Shown here: in pieces, positions 1 to 10,256 of the stretch
Layout: each line of letters opens with the position of its first letter
Position numbering within the stretch: position 1 is the stretch's first letter
DNA from: Persicaria tinctoria
Lineage: Eukaryota; Streptophyta; Magnoliopsida; Caryophyllales; Polygonaceae
NCBI GenBank assembly: GCA_037127255.1
Contig: JBANSL010000013.1
Location: 24,523,688-24,587,687 of the forward strand
Reading direction: 5' to 3'
Length of the DNA stretch: 64,000 bases
Made by a program: the position numbers and the translations under genes
The notes under the pieces: generated by a model
Database searches by the model: none
What the model was told of the DNA's origin: nothing
The model's input: only the letters and a program-made list of their open reading frames with translations

Positions 1-787
1 CGACATGCAAAACATAAATACCAAATTACAAGGTCGCCACGACTGAGTTGGGTCAAAACAGAAATATGAATAAATTCAAAAATAAAGTATAGGTGAACAT
101 AGAGTTAGTCTCTCCATATACACCATGACTAGCCCTGCCATTCAGCACTCAACAAGGAAAAAGGGAGTGGGTACCTGAAACTATACAACAAGTCAAGGTG
201 AGCCACTCATGGTGTCTGGCAGACATCGCTAAGGCCATATAATATGCACCCTATTCTTGAATAAAGATGTCTAATGCATTGCGGAAATTTAAACACACAA
301 AGCATGTTAAGCCGGATATATAATAATATTGTGCAGAAATGCGATAAAAGGCACCCAAAGAGTGTCAAGTGGCATATCCCTCTCTTACTCTCGCACTCAT
401 TCTCGTTAGTGCAGGACGCGACCACGTTCAATGCTCAAGCAACATCTCATAATCTCAGTTCATTTTCATTCTCTATTTCCATCTCATTTCTCATTCTCAT
501 TTTCATGCTCATATTTCATTTCTTTCTCATATTGTAATCATAATGACTCGATTAGGTACGAATCTGATGGGACTGGACCGTCCTATGACCCTAGCAAAAA
601 GGACTCTACGACTCACAATTAACAGTCGTTCTAACATACGCATTAAAGAAGTCACATACTCAATCAATTCGTGCAAATCCTATGCATGCGACTACATGAG
701 AGGCAGGATGCATACACCTAACATACTATATGACACCTAGGCATAAGCTTCGTATCTTGAGCAAATCTTGGAGAACTTACCTGGAAT
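1..787. other. Unassigned repeat-like DNA with a pyrimidine-rich tract
   Basis: No coding region is supported. The short open frames here have no recognisable motif. Around 455-535 there is an imperfect CTCATT/TTCTCAT tract. The remainder has the look of LTR-retrotransposon debris, but no terminal TG...CA pair, primer site or protein motif could be fixed. A hAT element begins directly after it. Confidence 0.4.
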
Positions 788-1248
788 TAGACCTGTCAAA
801 CGGGTCATTAGGGTCGGGTTCGGGTCGGGTCACTTCAGGTCTCGTGTAAAACGGGTCACGGGTAAAACGGGTCTCGGGTATTTTCGGGTTGACTAGAACC
901 CGGGTTTGACCGGGTTTCGGGTCATTTCGGGTCGATTTCGGGTTTGTCAATTTTTTTCTTTTTAAATTAAAAAAATCATGATTTGATAATTTTGCAATAA
1001 ATTTTATTTATATATAAAAAAATTAATTATATTTAATTAAAAATCAACCGGGTCAATCGGGTAAAATCGGGTCAAAATTACCGGGTCAATCGGGTCACCT
1101 GGTCGAAACCCAGATGACCCGGAAAATTTCCAGTTTTTCGGGTTCGGGTCGAAAAAAATTTCCATGTCAAAATTTCCGGGTTCGGGTCGAAAATTTTTCA
1201 GGCGATCGGGTCGGGTCAACCGGGTCGGGTTGTGTTTTGACAGGTCTA
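788..1248. mobile_element. Non-autonomous hAT element, family A copy 1 (461 bp)
   Basis: Terminal inverted repeats start TAGACCTGTCAAA on the left and end TTTTGACAGGTCTA on the right. A perfect 8-bp target duplication, cctggaat, lies at 780-787 and 1249-1256, which is the hAT hallmark. Both arms are packed with CGGGT/GGGTCGGGT subterminal motifs around an AT-rich core. No transposase is present. A second copy in the opposite orientation lies at 54665-55090 and looks close to 90% identical by eye. Confidence 0.9.
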
Positions 1249-1437
1249 CCTGGAATGGTAGAACAACAAAACAACAATAATAAGCAAGATGATCCAACAG
1301 GTTACAGATCACCTAACAAATATTAAATAACATGCATAAGTCTAAGTCTACTGCATACAATAGCCATCTAATATTACACATACACTACTAGAGATATGAC
1401 ATTTAACATCAGGTCATTAACATTGGTCAGAAAAACC
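1249..1437. mobile_element. Possible CACTA-type terminus interrupted by a hAT element
   Basis: CACTACTAGAGA begins at 1383, followed by direct repeats of the form aacatNggtca (about 1400-1430), typical of CACTA subterminal regions. The sequence resumes after the hAT insertion at 4261 with a further 'catgttaa' motif. The opposite terminus was not found, so only one end is proposed. Positions 1249-1382 hold nothing recognisable. Confidence 0.35.
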
Positions 1438-1677
1438 TAGGGGTGGGCGCGGGACGGGATGGGACGGGACGGAGGTCGTCCCGCGTCCCACACTGGCCTT
1501 GTCCCTCACGGGACGGGACGGGACGGGACGGGACGGGACCGGGACGAGACGGGCCTTGTCCCTCGAATAAAAAAGAATATAAAAAGTTAAAATTTTCATG
1601 TATATTTTGCGATTTTTAAAGACGTAATATATATAAATCTATTAAAAAAATTATATTTTACAGGATTTTCTATATAT

Positions 1678-2934
1678 GTATATATATATATATATATATT
1701 TTTTTTTTTTTTATTAGCTAAATATTCGATGGCCAGACAGGCCTAACTCATCGAGAGGCCGATAGAGTCGACAAATGGCGAACCGTCGAACATACAATAT
1801 AAAGTAAACGGTGCAATACAAAAGTGACAACTAAACAACCCCAGACGAACCTAACCACAAGAGAGCGGAGAACAACATGGACAAACTCCGGAGCCAAGCG
1901 CCACCAAGCGATGACACCGCTGGCCAGCGGTACATCAGGAGTCCCTCCTGTGGGCGATGAAGACGAACCTCCAAGTAAATTTCCGGAATACGGAGTCGCC
2001 ACGATGCACACCGCCACGACTCCGGCCAGACCCGACACCGGACACCAGAGTCCCAACTCAGACTAGGACGGACAAGAACACTCGGAACCATCGTCGAGAG
2101 TCGCCCTGTATATAACGCACCAAAAAACCCTTACGGGAGATTGTCAGGACCCTAATGGGTGGGTTACTCAGACCCTCTCGGGTGATTTTTTCTTCTTTTT
2201 TTTCTTTTTTTTTTCTTTTTTTTTGGGTCTAGCTTGGCGTGCAAGGCCAAACTAGCAACTTGCACGCCAAGGATTTGAGCAGGGGAACAACACAGGTGTG
2301 TCAGACACTCGCGTGCAAGGCACGGAAGGAGCAAAGCCTTGCCGATCCCGGAAAGCACAGAGGACAGAGTCGCCGGAGAGGACAACGACCGAGAAGGAAT
2401 CTCGACGGCGGCCATCGGCGGCGCAACAAGGGGCAAACGACCCACCACTAACGACGAACAATGGAGGTCGAAGCAGATGGGAAACCCACAGCCGCCGGAG
2501 TTCTCACAGAGGTGATATTGGGGGATTACACAATAACGCCACCGGGAGACAGGAAAATCAAATCGAAACGAGATGAAACAAATCTGACCAAACGAAATCA
2601 GATCTGAACACCACGAATCGAAAACGGAACCCCAATAGAGTGGTGGTAGACTAGGGAAGAGGAGAGGGCCGACATGGAAGGAAACCGGCCAACCGAGACG
2701 GCGCCGGAATCGACCAAGGCGTTGGTATGGGTGGTCTTGTGGATTTAATCGATTCACCGAGAATTGATGGTAGGCGGAGAAGAATTAGATGAATCGTGTT
2801 TGGAAATGAAAGATTGAGCCAAAATTAGATTGATCAGAAGAAATTAACACAGATAAAAATGGCGTAATGAGGTTATGGGGAGAAAGGTTTACACAAATGG
2901 CGTAATGAGGTTCTGGGGAGAAGGTTTACACAAG
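1678..2934 (-). mobile_element. Non-LTR retroposon copy 1, hairpin family (inserted in hAT)
   Basis: A 15-bp target duplication, ggattttctatatat, lies at 1663-1677 and 2935-2949. A poly(T)/TA tract at 1678-1713 marks the 3' poly(A) end, so the element reads on the minus strand. In sense order it shows a GC-rich 5' region without a recognisable domain, a 13-bp perfect hairpin stem (2233-2245 paired with 2259-2271), three CCC-NNNN-GGG mini-palindromes (about 2126-2185), and a conserved 3' region (about 1740-2090) shared with copies near 54.0-54.3 kb and 62.0-62.4 kb. No reverse transcriptase is seen, so it is probably non-autonomous. A LINE 3' end is the alternative. Confidence 0.7.
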
Positions 2935-2962
2935 GGATTTTCTATATATATATGCATACACA

Positions 2963-3829
2963 TAGGCGTGGCCACGGGTTACGGGTCAACCCGTGACCCG
3001 CCAGGTCATTGACCCGTCGGGTCCGGGTTGACGAGTAGCCGGGTGGGGACGGGTAGTGGGTTAGGGTTAGGGTCGGGGGTTTTGCAACCCGTGACCCGGC
3101 GAGTTGACCCGGCCCGCCCCGGCGACCCGCCGGGTCAACCCGCTTTTTCAAAATACTTTTTTTTGGAAAAATTTATTTTTAATAAAATAAATTTATAATA
3201 TTATGTAAATTATTCTTAAAATAACTCACAATAATACATAAACTAATATGCAAAGTGCAATGTGAGACAAATTAACCCCATCCTTCTCCTTTTATAGAGT
3301 TGGAAGTCTTCCTTCCTTCCCCTCATTTTCAATGTGTGACAAAGACTTTGTCACACATCGAAAATATGGAGTTAAAATGAGAAGGCATGGGCTATATATA
3401 TGTATCCCACTACCACATTTCTTCCACTTCACTTGTTTCCTACATTTCCTACATTGGAAATTAAGTTGGAAATGAAGTTTGAGAAATATATTCTCATATT
3501 TTTCTCTTACATCACACAATGAAATTATTGTGGATGAAAGAATTAATATGGAGATATAATCTTCCTACATTTTTAACACTTCATATCAAAGTGATAAAAT
3601 GTGTTGTGAAGATAAAATCTTTACATATTATTTATTTATTTATTTTAATAGTCATTATTTAAAAAAAATGATTTTTTTTTTAAATAATGTAACCCGTCGG
3701 GTCAACGGGTCGACCCGAACCCGTCAACCCGTGAGATTTACGGGTTAGGGTTCGGATCGGCCAACCCTGACCCTTGACCCAGCGAGTCGGACCCGTCGAC
3801 CCGATGGGTCCGACCCGTGGCCACGCCTA
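2963..3829. mobile_element. Non-autonomous hAT element, family C, nested in family B
   Basis: Left end TAGGCGTGGCCACGGGT is matched by right end ACCCGTGGCCACGCCTA, a 17-bp perfect inverted repeat. Flanking 8-mers catacaca (2955-2962) and cataaaca (3830-3837) differ by one base. Arms are built of CGGGT/ACCCG repeats with an AT-rich, non-coding centre. It sits inside the family B hAT, between its retroposon insert and its microsatellite. Confidence 0.87.
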
Positions 3830-3987
3830 CATAAACATAATATGCGTGTGCATTTATACACACAGTAGCATTAGATTTTTTTTTGGTGGAATGCACAGTA
3901 GCATTAGTAAAATGTATATACTATGCATATACAGTGTATGTAATCTATATATAGCTAGATTATATATATTACAGTACGTGTAACATA

Positions 3988-3989
<2 letters not shown>

Positions 3990-4065
<76 letters not shown>
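3990..4065. repeat. ATT trinucleotide microsatellite
   Basis: About 24 uninterrupted copies of the trinucleotide lie within the right part of the family B hAT element. In the antisense frames it reads as poly-Asn or poly-Ile, which is not evidence of a gene. Confidence 0.97.
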
Positions 4066-4069
<4 letters not shown>

Positions 4070-4252
4070 GCGGGACGGGACGGGATTTGTGGGATTGAGA
4101 AGGGTCGTCCCGCGTCCCGTCCCGCATAAGTTTTGCGGGACAGGACCGGGACGGGATTCACTATTTTTTTTTTTAAATCCCACCGGGATCGGGACGGGAC
4201 CGGAACGGGCCCGAGATGGGACCATGATTTGCGGGATTTGTGCCCACCCCTA

Positions 4253-5053
4253 GAAAAACCTATCATGTTAAATAATTTTTTATCATTGATTTTAAAATTT
4301 GAGAGCTTAAAATTAAAATAGACATTACCATATATTTTTAACCGAGGTTAAATTTTATTTGCAAACTTTTTAAGAAGGCGCAGAACCAAATTTTCAATTA
4401 ATTTAAACCCCATGCCCACAATATCCCATATCAAAACACTTGTTTTCTTCCCCTTATTTTCAGACTTTTTTCCCTTTCCTTTAGTTTCCTCTTTTTCAAT
4501 TAGAAAAAACTCTCTCACTCTCCATCTCTCATCCTCTCAGATCTACATCTTTCCTCCCATTTCTTTGTGTTCATCTTTCCTCAAAACCCTAATTGGCCTC
4601 ATTCTTGGTCTATTTTTTTATCTAGAAGGCAAGTCACTCCTCCCAGTTCTTCGACTCCAACGAGTGATGCAAATACATGATATTTTGGGATTTTTAATAT
4701 TTTTTTATTTTTTTCTTTAATTTTCTAAATAATGAATAAAAGCTAATAAACACGAATGTAATGAAAATTAAACATGCTCAAAATGCAATGAAAAACTAAA
4801 AATAAAAATAAAACTAAACCTAAACCCCTCCTCACACTTAAAAGTTTCATTGTTCTCGATGAAAGAACAACGTAAAATAAAATAAAATGAAAATGAAAAT
4901 GAAAATAAAAACACAAGGGGGAGAATGGGTAACTACTGTTGCCTCCATTATCTGTAGTCGTGCATTATCTGTAGTCGTGCATCGAACTATGATATGTGTC
5001 TCCAAACGACCTCTAGATCTATGGATGGTGTGTACTCCATTTCAACTCCTAAT
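4253..5053. other. Non-coding stretch, possible antisense Athila 3' relic
   Basis: No gene is supported. Around 4820-4870 the complement reads like the segment just upstream of an Athila 3' LTR (an 'aagtgtgaggagggg' polypurine-like run after a 'gaacaatgaaac' segment), suggesting a minus-strand retrotransposon remnant. The first part (4261-4340) continues the possible CACTA subterminal region. Confidence 0.35.
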
Positions 5054-5076
5054 ACACACACACACACACACACACC

Positions 5077-5109
<33 letters not shown>

Positions 5110-5110
5110 T
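5054..5110. repeat. AC dinucleotide microsatellite with CCCA interruption
   Basis: (AC)n runs of roughly 11 and 13 units are separated by three CCCA units. Confidence 0.97.
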
Positions 5111-6120
5111 GATACTGTATAGACTTCGGGTTTTTAAATCATGATTTTCGGATAAAGGAATAAAAACGGGTTTAATTCGGGAATTTCAAGAAAAACTCGT
5201 CCTCGACTTAACAAATCGACTTCGAAACTCGTGAAACGGATTTTCGACCTATAATTGAATTTTGTTAAACGGACTTCGGATGGGCGACATTTGTTCCTCG
5301 GGAATTGGAGAAATCTAATTGATCTAGAGAGCGGGAATTGAGAAACTAACTATTTAGAACGAATTTCGAGATTCGAATTCGCGTATTCGGCATTGAAGAT
5401 TCTCGCCCTCTCTCACCCATGACCTAGCCGAACCCATCACCCTAGTTTTGGAGCCTAGGGAGACATTTGAAATTCAAGTGAAAGAGTTCTTACCCAAAAT
5501 GGGTGAAACACTCACATTGTTCTTTTCCTCTCTTGCACCCACCTCTTTTGGAAGGGAGACAACTCCCATGCCTATCCACTCCCATCTCTCAAAATCAATC
5601 TTATCTCTTTAAAGATCTACACTTTGACTCATTTCCATCTTATTCAAACACAAACCCTAAACACAAAAACATTATCCAAGTGTGAGACACCATAAACCCT
5701 AAAAACACATCTCTCTCCCTCTTCTCTTCCTTGTGCTGTGAGAACCCAAGGGGCTTCTCCCTCCCCTTGTCGCCACCACCTCAGCCACCCACATCCACCA
5801 CTCCCACCACCATCACCTCATTCATCCTCTTGTCCTTCCACCTCCGCCGAGGCCAACCACCACCCACCACCACTCCATTCTCCTCTTCCACACAAGGCAC
5901 CAAACCACCTTCATGTTTCTTCCTTCTTCTTCGAGAAGCTAGCCATGGCTTCCCCATAAACCCCTTGACGACCTCCAAGTGGAAGGAAGAGCCTAGCAGT
6001 CCGGAGGAGCTTCCAAGAAGCCATTGAAGACCATTGAATATCACCTCCTTTGTTCTCGGTTTTATGAGTGGTAAGAGCTCGTGTTCCCTTAATTTCACCT
6101 CCTGCTAACTCAAAGGTCGC
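5111..6120. repeat. Probable LTR-retrotransposon debris, left of hAT insertion
   Basis: There is a long stretch rich in TTCG/TCGGG motifs (5120-5400), then a pyrimidine-rich CCACC segment (5500-6030). The text is continuous with 7280-7450 once the hAT element at 6121-7271 is removed. It looks like the LTR or leader of a Ty3/gypsy-like element, but I could not fix LTR termini. Proline/serine-rich open frames here are low-complexity and not convincing genes. Confidence 0.35.
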
Positions 6121-7271
6121 TAGGGCTGTTCATAAACGGGTATCCAACACGACATGAATATCCGTGTCGGATACCCGGAACCATTAACTCCCAAAGTGCC
6201 GATCCAAACACGGTTTGCTAATTGACGGATACCCGACACGGATTCATGAAAAGGATTCGTGTATCCGATGCGGGTACCTGCCATGACATGGATCTCGAAA
6301 GAGAAAAGAACAGACGAAAATGAAACAGATGAAGGTGATGAACAATTAGTTGTTGAAGTCAAATAAAAAAAAATTAGGACTAAAAGCGATGAAATCAAAT
6401 CCAAACACTTCGAATTCGGGTGCCAATACTTCTGTTAAATCCACATATTCCATATCCAAACACTCTAACCCATAGAGTGCACCGATTCAAAATTAAATCC
6501 AAATCGAAAACGAAATCTACAAAATGGAGGTATCAATCGATGTTAAATAAAGAGACAAAATAGAAAATTGACATTTGAGGGCTTCGAAACCCTTAGTAGA
6601 TGCAAAGAAGATGATGTACAGCAGGTCTGCAGATGCAAAAAAAAAAAAACGAGCATATAGAGGGATGGAGACAGTAGATGAAGAGAATGGGAGGAAAGAA
6701 AGAAGTGTTGAAGCCAAAACTTGCTAGAAATGGAGAAATCTCATCAGAGATGGAAGAATCTCGGTGGATGGCATGGAGAACAACAACCTGTATTGGTTTA
6801 GGGTTTCGCCGACAAAGAGAGGAGAATGGGACTAGGATGGATATGGAGAAAGAGAGAGAGTGCGACTGATATCACTGATAGAATAATTAGGGTTTATTTT
6901 CCAAAAACGTTAAAAAAAAATGGCAGTGAAAAATGAGGAAAAAAAAGAGCCAGTGCTAAGAGTCGAACCTGGGTTGATTTAGAGACACACAGACACGGGA
7001 TAAGCCCAATATCAACTAAGCTAGCGAGCTTCAATAATATTTTAGGGATCGTATGTATAATATTACTATATTATCGTACTATAAATTAAAAAAAATAAAC
7101 GGCTCGTGTCGGATATCCGACAAGAGGATATGCCCGATCCAAACATGAACCGTTGAATGTCGTATTTTCTCGGTTCGTGTCATTTTCGTATCATATCATT
7201 TTGGTTTCGTGTTTTTTCGTGTCGTGTTTTCGTGTCGTATCAGTCGTGTCGGGTTTTTCTACACACCCCTA
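6121..7271. mobile_element. Non-autonomous hAT element, family D (1151 bp)
   Basis: The left end begins TAGGGCTGTTCATAAACGGG, and the right end is ...ACACACCCCTA. The perfect 8-bp target duplication aaggtcgc lies at 6113-6120 and 7272-7279. Arms contain ATACCCGACACGG/CGTGTCGGATATCCG inverted motifs. The centre (about 6300-6950) has purine-rich open frames with no recognisable domain. No hAT transposase or zinc-finger BED motif is visible. Confidence 0.85.
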
Positions 7272-7639
7272 AAGGTCGCACCTTTAACACTCTCTAACAG
7301 TCCTAGGCACTTGCTTCAAAGATCCGACCGGAAATCAGCCCCAAACGCACCATTGGAGCACTTTTCTTGGAAGAAGACAATTGGTGAGCGGATCCTTCCT
7401 CCTCTCGCTTTTTACGTGTTATGGGTGGTATAACTTACTTCTCTAGGTCGGGATAAGAGTCGGAAAAAGTGAGGAGAGCTAACACCCACGGGAGAGGCCA
7501 CCACCAGATCGATTCAGAGCTCGGAGTTGCAAACTCGTCGCTGTGAGTTAGATCTTGCCACCACGAGCCTGCACTGGCCATAGGGAGCTCCCTCTCGCTG
7601 CAACGACTGAGTCTTATCACCGCAGCGAGTGATGACTTG

Positions 7640-8470
7640 GCCTTGGCGTGGTGATGGTCTTATCACCGCGGCGACTGAGTCTTATCATAGTTTCGCTTGT
7701 GATTCGAAGACTTGGTTGAATGAATTGTGAGGATTTGATTTCTATTAGTTATTTATGAGTATATTTATCATCTTGGTCTTATTGATTATATTTGTGTTCC
7801 TTTCTATGATTGATCACCATGTTAGGATCGAATTGCATCTAAGCTATGAATTCGTTATTGTTTTCTTGATCGCAAACGAAGCCATTGAAGTAGTGATATT
7901 TCTATGTCTTTGTAGTGGATGATTTCGATTGATCTATATTGTTAGATGTTTATTAGGGCCGATTAGGGTTGTTCCAATTGTGTCTTAATTGCATTGAATC
8001 GATATGCCAATTGGTATTAGAACTTGAGTGTTTAATGTTATTCTTTAGTGATATTGAATAAGGTGATTGTATCCATGCGGATCTATCAAATTTAGTCAAG
8101 TCGACATATACTTAGAAATAACTATTGAATCAATCCTAGGATCTTGAACCTCAACCATGGTCTGAGAATTACAGGTGAAATATTTTCTCTATCTTATTAT
8201 CAATACTTTGCAATCATATTCCTCTTTAGTTTACTTTGTCATCAATTCTCTACAGATCATTGCATTGCTTTTGTCATAAGAATCATTTTTAGAAACATTG
8301 CATAGCAACCGTTCTTCTCTGTGGGTTCGACTCCAGACTTCATCGCTATACTAGTTTGTTGGTTTATCAATTCATTGATTCACTAATCTATTGGTTTGAG
8401 CTTTGGGTTAGGAGGATATTATTACTATTCGGCAAAGGGCGAAATTGATGTTCGCCCCGCACCAAATGCT
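7640..8470 (+). repeat. Partial LTR of a deleted Athila-type element
   Basis: The segment ends just before a tRNA-Asp primer-binding site and contains the 'gtgggttcgactcc' phrase commonly found near the end of Athila LTRs. Its left boundary is uncertain. A short imperfect repeat of 'cttatcaccgcNgcga' (7610-7680) may belong to the preceding debris. Confidence 0.55.
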
Positions 8471-8488
8471 TGGTGCCGTTGTCGGGGA
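8471..8488 (+). other. Primer-binding site, tRNA-Asp type
   Basis: The 18 bases match the complement of the plant tRNA-Asp 3' end used by Athila/Tat-lineage elements except for two changes, both C to T (one in a CG, one in a CCG context). It lies just after the LTR and about 80 bp upstream of the gag start, as expected. Confidence 0.75.
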
Positions 8489-8571
8489 AGAAAAGAGTTT
8501 GCTTTTCTTTATTTCTATCATTGATTTTCTTTTATTTTTGTTTTTTCTTTGAGTCTTTTTTGTCCGTGTAT

Positions 8572-9545
8572 GGTTCAAACTCGTTCTTCTAATTCATCGT
8601 CTTTGCCTTTTTAGCCCGAGATTGAAAGATCTCTTAGGTTGAAAAGGAGGCTCGAATTTGACACACATAAGAAGATGGGAGATGAAGTTGATAATCCGCT
8701 AAGAAGGACCCTGAGAAACCTAAAAGAACCTAATTTGAGTGCTCAACCACTTGCAATTAGACTTCCTAATCTCTCAAAGGGTTCAAGATTGAGTATAAGT
8801 CGAATTGGTCTACTATTTTACCCTACTTTCATGGATTGTATGGGGAGGAACCAAACAAACACCTTGAAACCTTTGTGAGTGTGGGAGATAAACTTAGACC
8901 TCAAGGCCTTACCGATGACCAATTGATGATGAAAATGTTCCCCTTTACCTTAAAAGATCCAGCTAGTGATTGACTATATTACCTACCCCCGAAAGCATTA
9001 CTACTTGGGTTGAATTGAAGAAAGTTTTCCTTCAAAAGTATTTTCCTTCTACTCGCCTCAACAAACTCAAGAAGGAGCTATCTAGTATTGAGCAATCACC
9101 TATGGAGAGTCTTTATGAGTATGTTGAGCGATTCAAGAAGCTTAAGTGTAGTTGTTCACAGCATGGTATGCCCGAGGATTATCTAATGCTATATCTTTAT
9201 GAGAGCTTACTTGATACAGACAGGAGTTTTATCAATGTTACTAGTGGAGGAGATATTTTGGATAAGACACCCTAGGAAGCAATGTGGATTTTCGAAGGGT
9301 TGGCTAATGCATCGCAACAATATGGGAAACACCAAGGAGTTAGAGGAGTGTATAAGTTGGATAATTCTAGAGATGGTCGCAAGGATGACTCCCTTGCTTC
9401 GCTTGCGTTGAGGATGCCAGTTGGGGTCCAGGAGCTATCGGATCCTCCTGATCATATTAGGATGTCGATTAATGATGATTGTAGGGGAGGGCTACCCCCG
9501 TTCGGTTTAAAAGTAGCCCATACCCTGGTTTTGCCTGCTTAAGGG
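8572..9545 (+). pseudogene. Broken Athila-type gag fragment
   Basis: The reading frame opens at 8572 (MVQTRSSNSS) and has an early in-frame stop. It is recognisable as gag through the segments around 8840-9275, such as WVELKKVFLQKYFPSTRL and SIEQSPMESLYEYVERFKKL, which parallel the gag of the larger element at 13696. Stops occur near 8613, 8970 and 9274, with frame changes. After about 9430 the sequence jumps to a short GLPPFGLKVAHTLVLPA segment, so most of gag-pol is deleted. Confidence 0.75.
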
Positions 9546-9910
9546 GGTTCCCTTGAGTACTTATTGTTTTCTTTTAAAAAAAAGTTCAAAACAAAATAAG
9601 AGTGGAGATCCGGGAAGAAGAAAAGAGCTTAAACAAAGAACTAGCTATCCGTTCGACAAGCTGAGTTTGTAATGCACCTTCTGGAGGCCTGGTCTGATTG
9701 ACTATTATCAGTATGCGTAAGAAATCACTTTTTGAAAGCTACAACTTTTATGTTGCCGTTATAACCAAATTCAAAGAGAAGGTAAACAGTAAACTGCAAA
9801 TTCACACTTTTCGATTGTGGTTAACATTACGTTTTGCCAAAAAAAATCACAAATGCGCATTGTAAATTCACAAAAATTCACAAAATGGTTATTTTCCAAT
9901 GGACCCTAAT
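9546..9910. other. Intervening sequence between Athila relic and Harbinger
   Basis: No gene or RNA is recognised. The tail of the deleted retrotransposon probably continues for an unknown distance. The left Harbinger terminus is placed at about 9911-9914. Confidence 0.4.
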
Positions 9911-10019
9911 AAGAACACCCCTTTACCTTTTCAGCAATTCCACCCACATCCGTGCATCTCACTTCCGAACCCTTCACCCACTTTTTAATCATTTTTATTT
10001 TTAATAAATATTTTATAAT

Positions 10020-10075
10020 AATAATTATAATAATAATAATAATAAATATTATTATTATTATTTAAATATTATTGA
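10020..10075. repeat. AT-rich (AAT/ATT) simple repeat
   Basis: Runs of ataat/aataat and attatt lie near the left end of the Harbinger element. Confidence 0.9.
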
Positions 10076-10256
10076 AATCATATTTTTCCCAACAATTATA
10101 TAAATAATAAAAATAACAATCCACGTTAAAAAAACACAACTATATAATCAAATTGAAATAATTCAGGTACAAGATTAAAACGAGCATACAAAAAAATTCA
10201 AAACGCTTAATCAAAGGGAAAACAAAAGGTATTGATGGAATTCAAGCGTCATTTCT

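Larger units (their letters stand above)
1438..4252. mobile_element. Non-autonomous hAT element, family B, carrying nested insertions
   Basis: Left end TAGGGGTGGGC and right end GCCCACCCCTA form terminal inverted repeats. The perfect 8-bp target duplication gaaaaacc occupies 1430-1437 and 4253-4260. Subterminal arms are tandem GGGAC/CGGGACGGGAC motifs. The span is inflated by a retroposon (1678-2934), a second hAT (2963-3829) and a long ATT microsatellite (about 3990-4065). Without these inserts the element is well under 1 kb. No coding capacity of its own is seen. Confidence 0.85.

Noticed and set aside
1748..2091. Minus-strand frame repeated near 62071-62399
   Set aside because: The similarity is at DNA level across the conserved retroposon 3' region; frames are not preserved in copy 2.
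3854..4266. Poly-Asn and poly-Ile frames
   Set aside because: They are translations of the ATT microsatellite inside a hAT element.
5731..6098. Proline-rich frames on both strands
   Set aside because: Low-complexity CCACC sequence within retrotransposon debris, with no start context or domain.
9889..9904. 16-bp match ggttattttccaatgg shared with 26548-26563 as Harbinger ends
   Set aside because: The two copies are in the same orientation, so they cannot be inverted termini. A 16-mer match in AT-rich DNA of this length can arise by chance.
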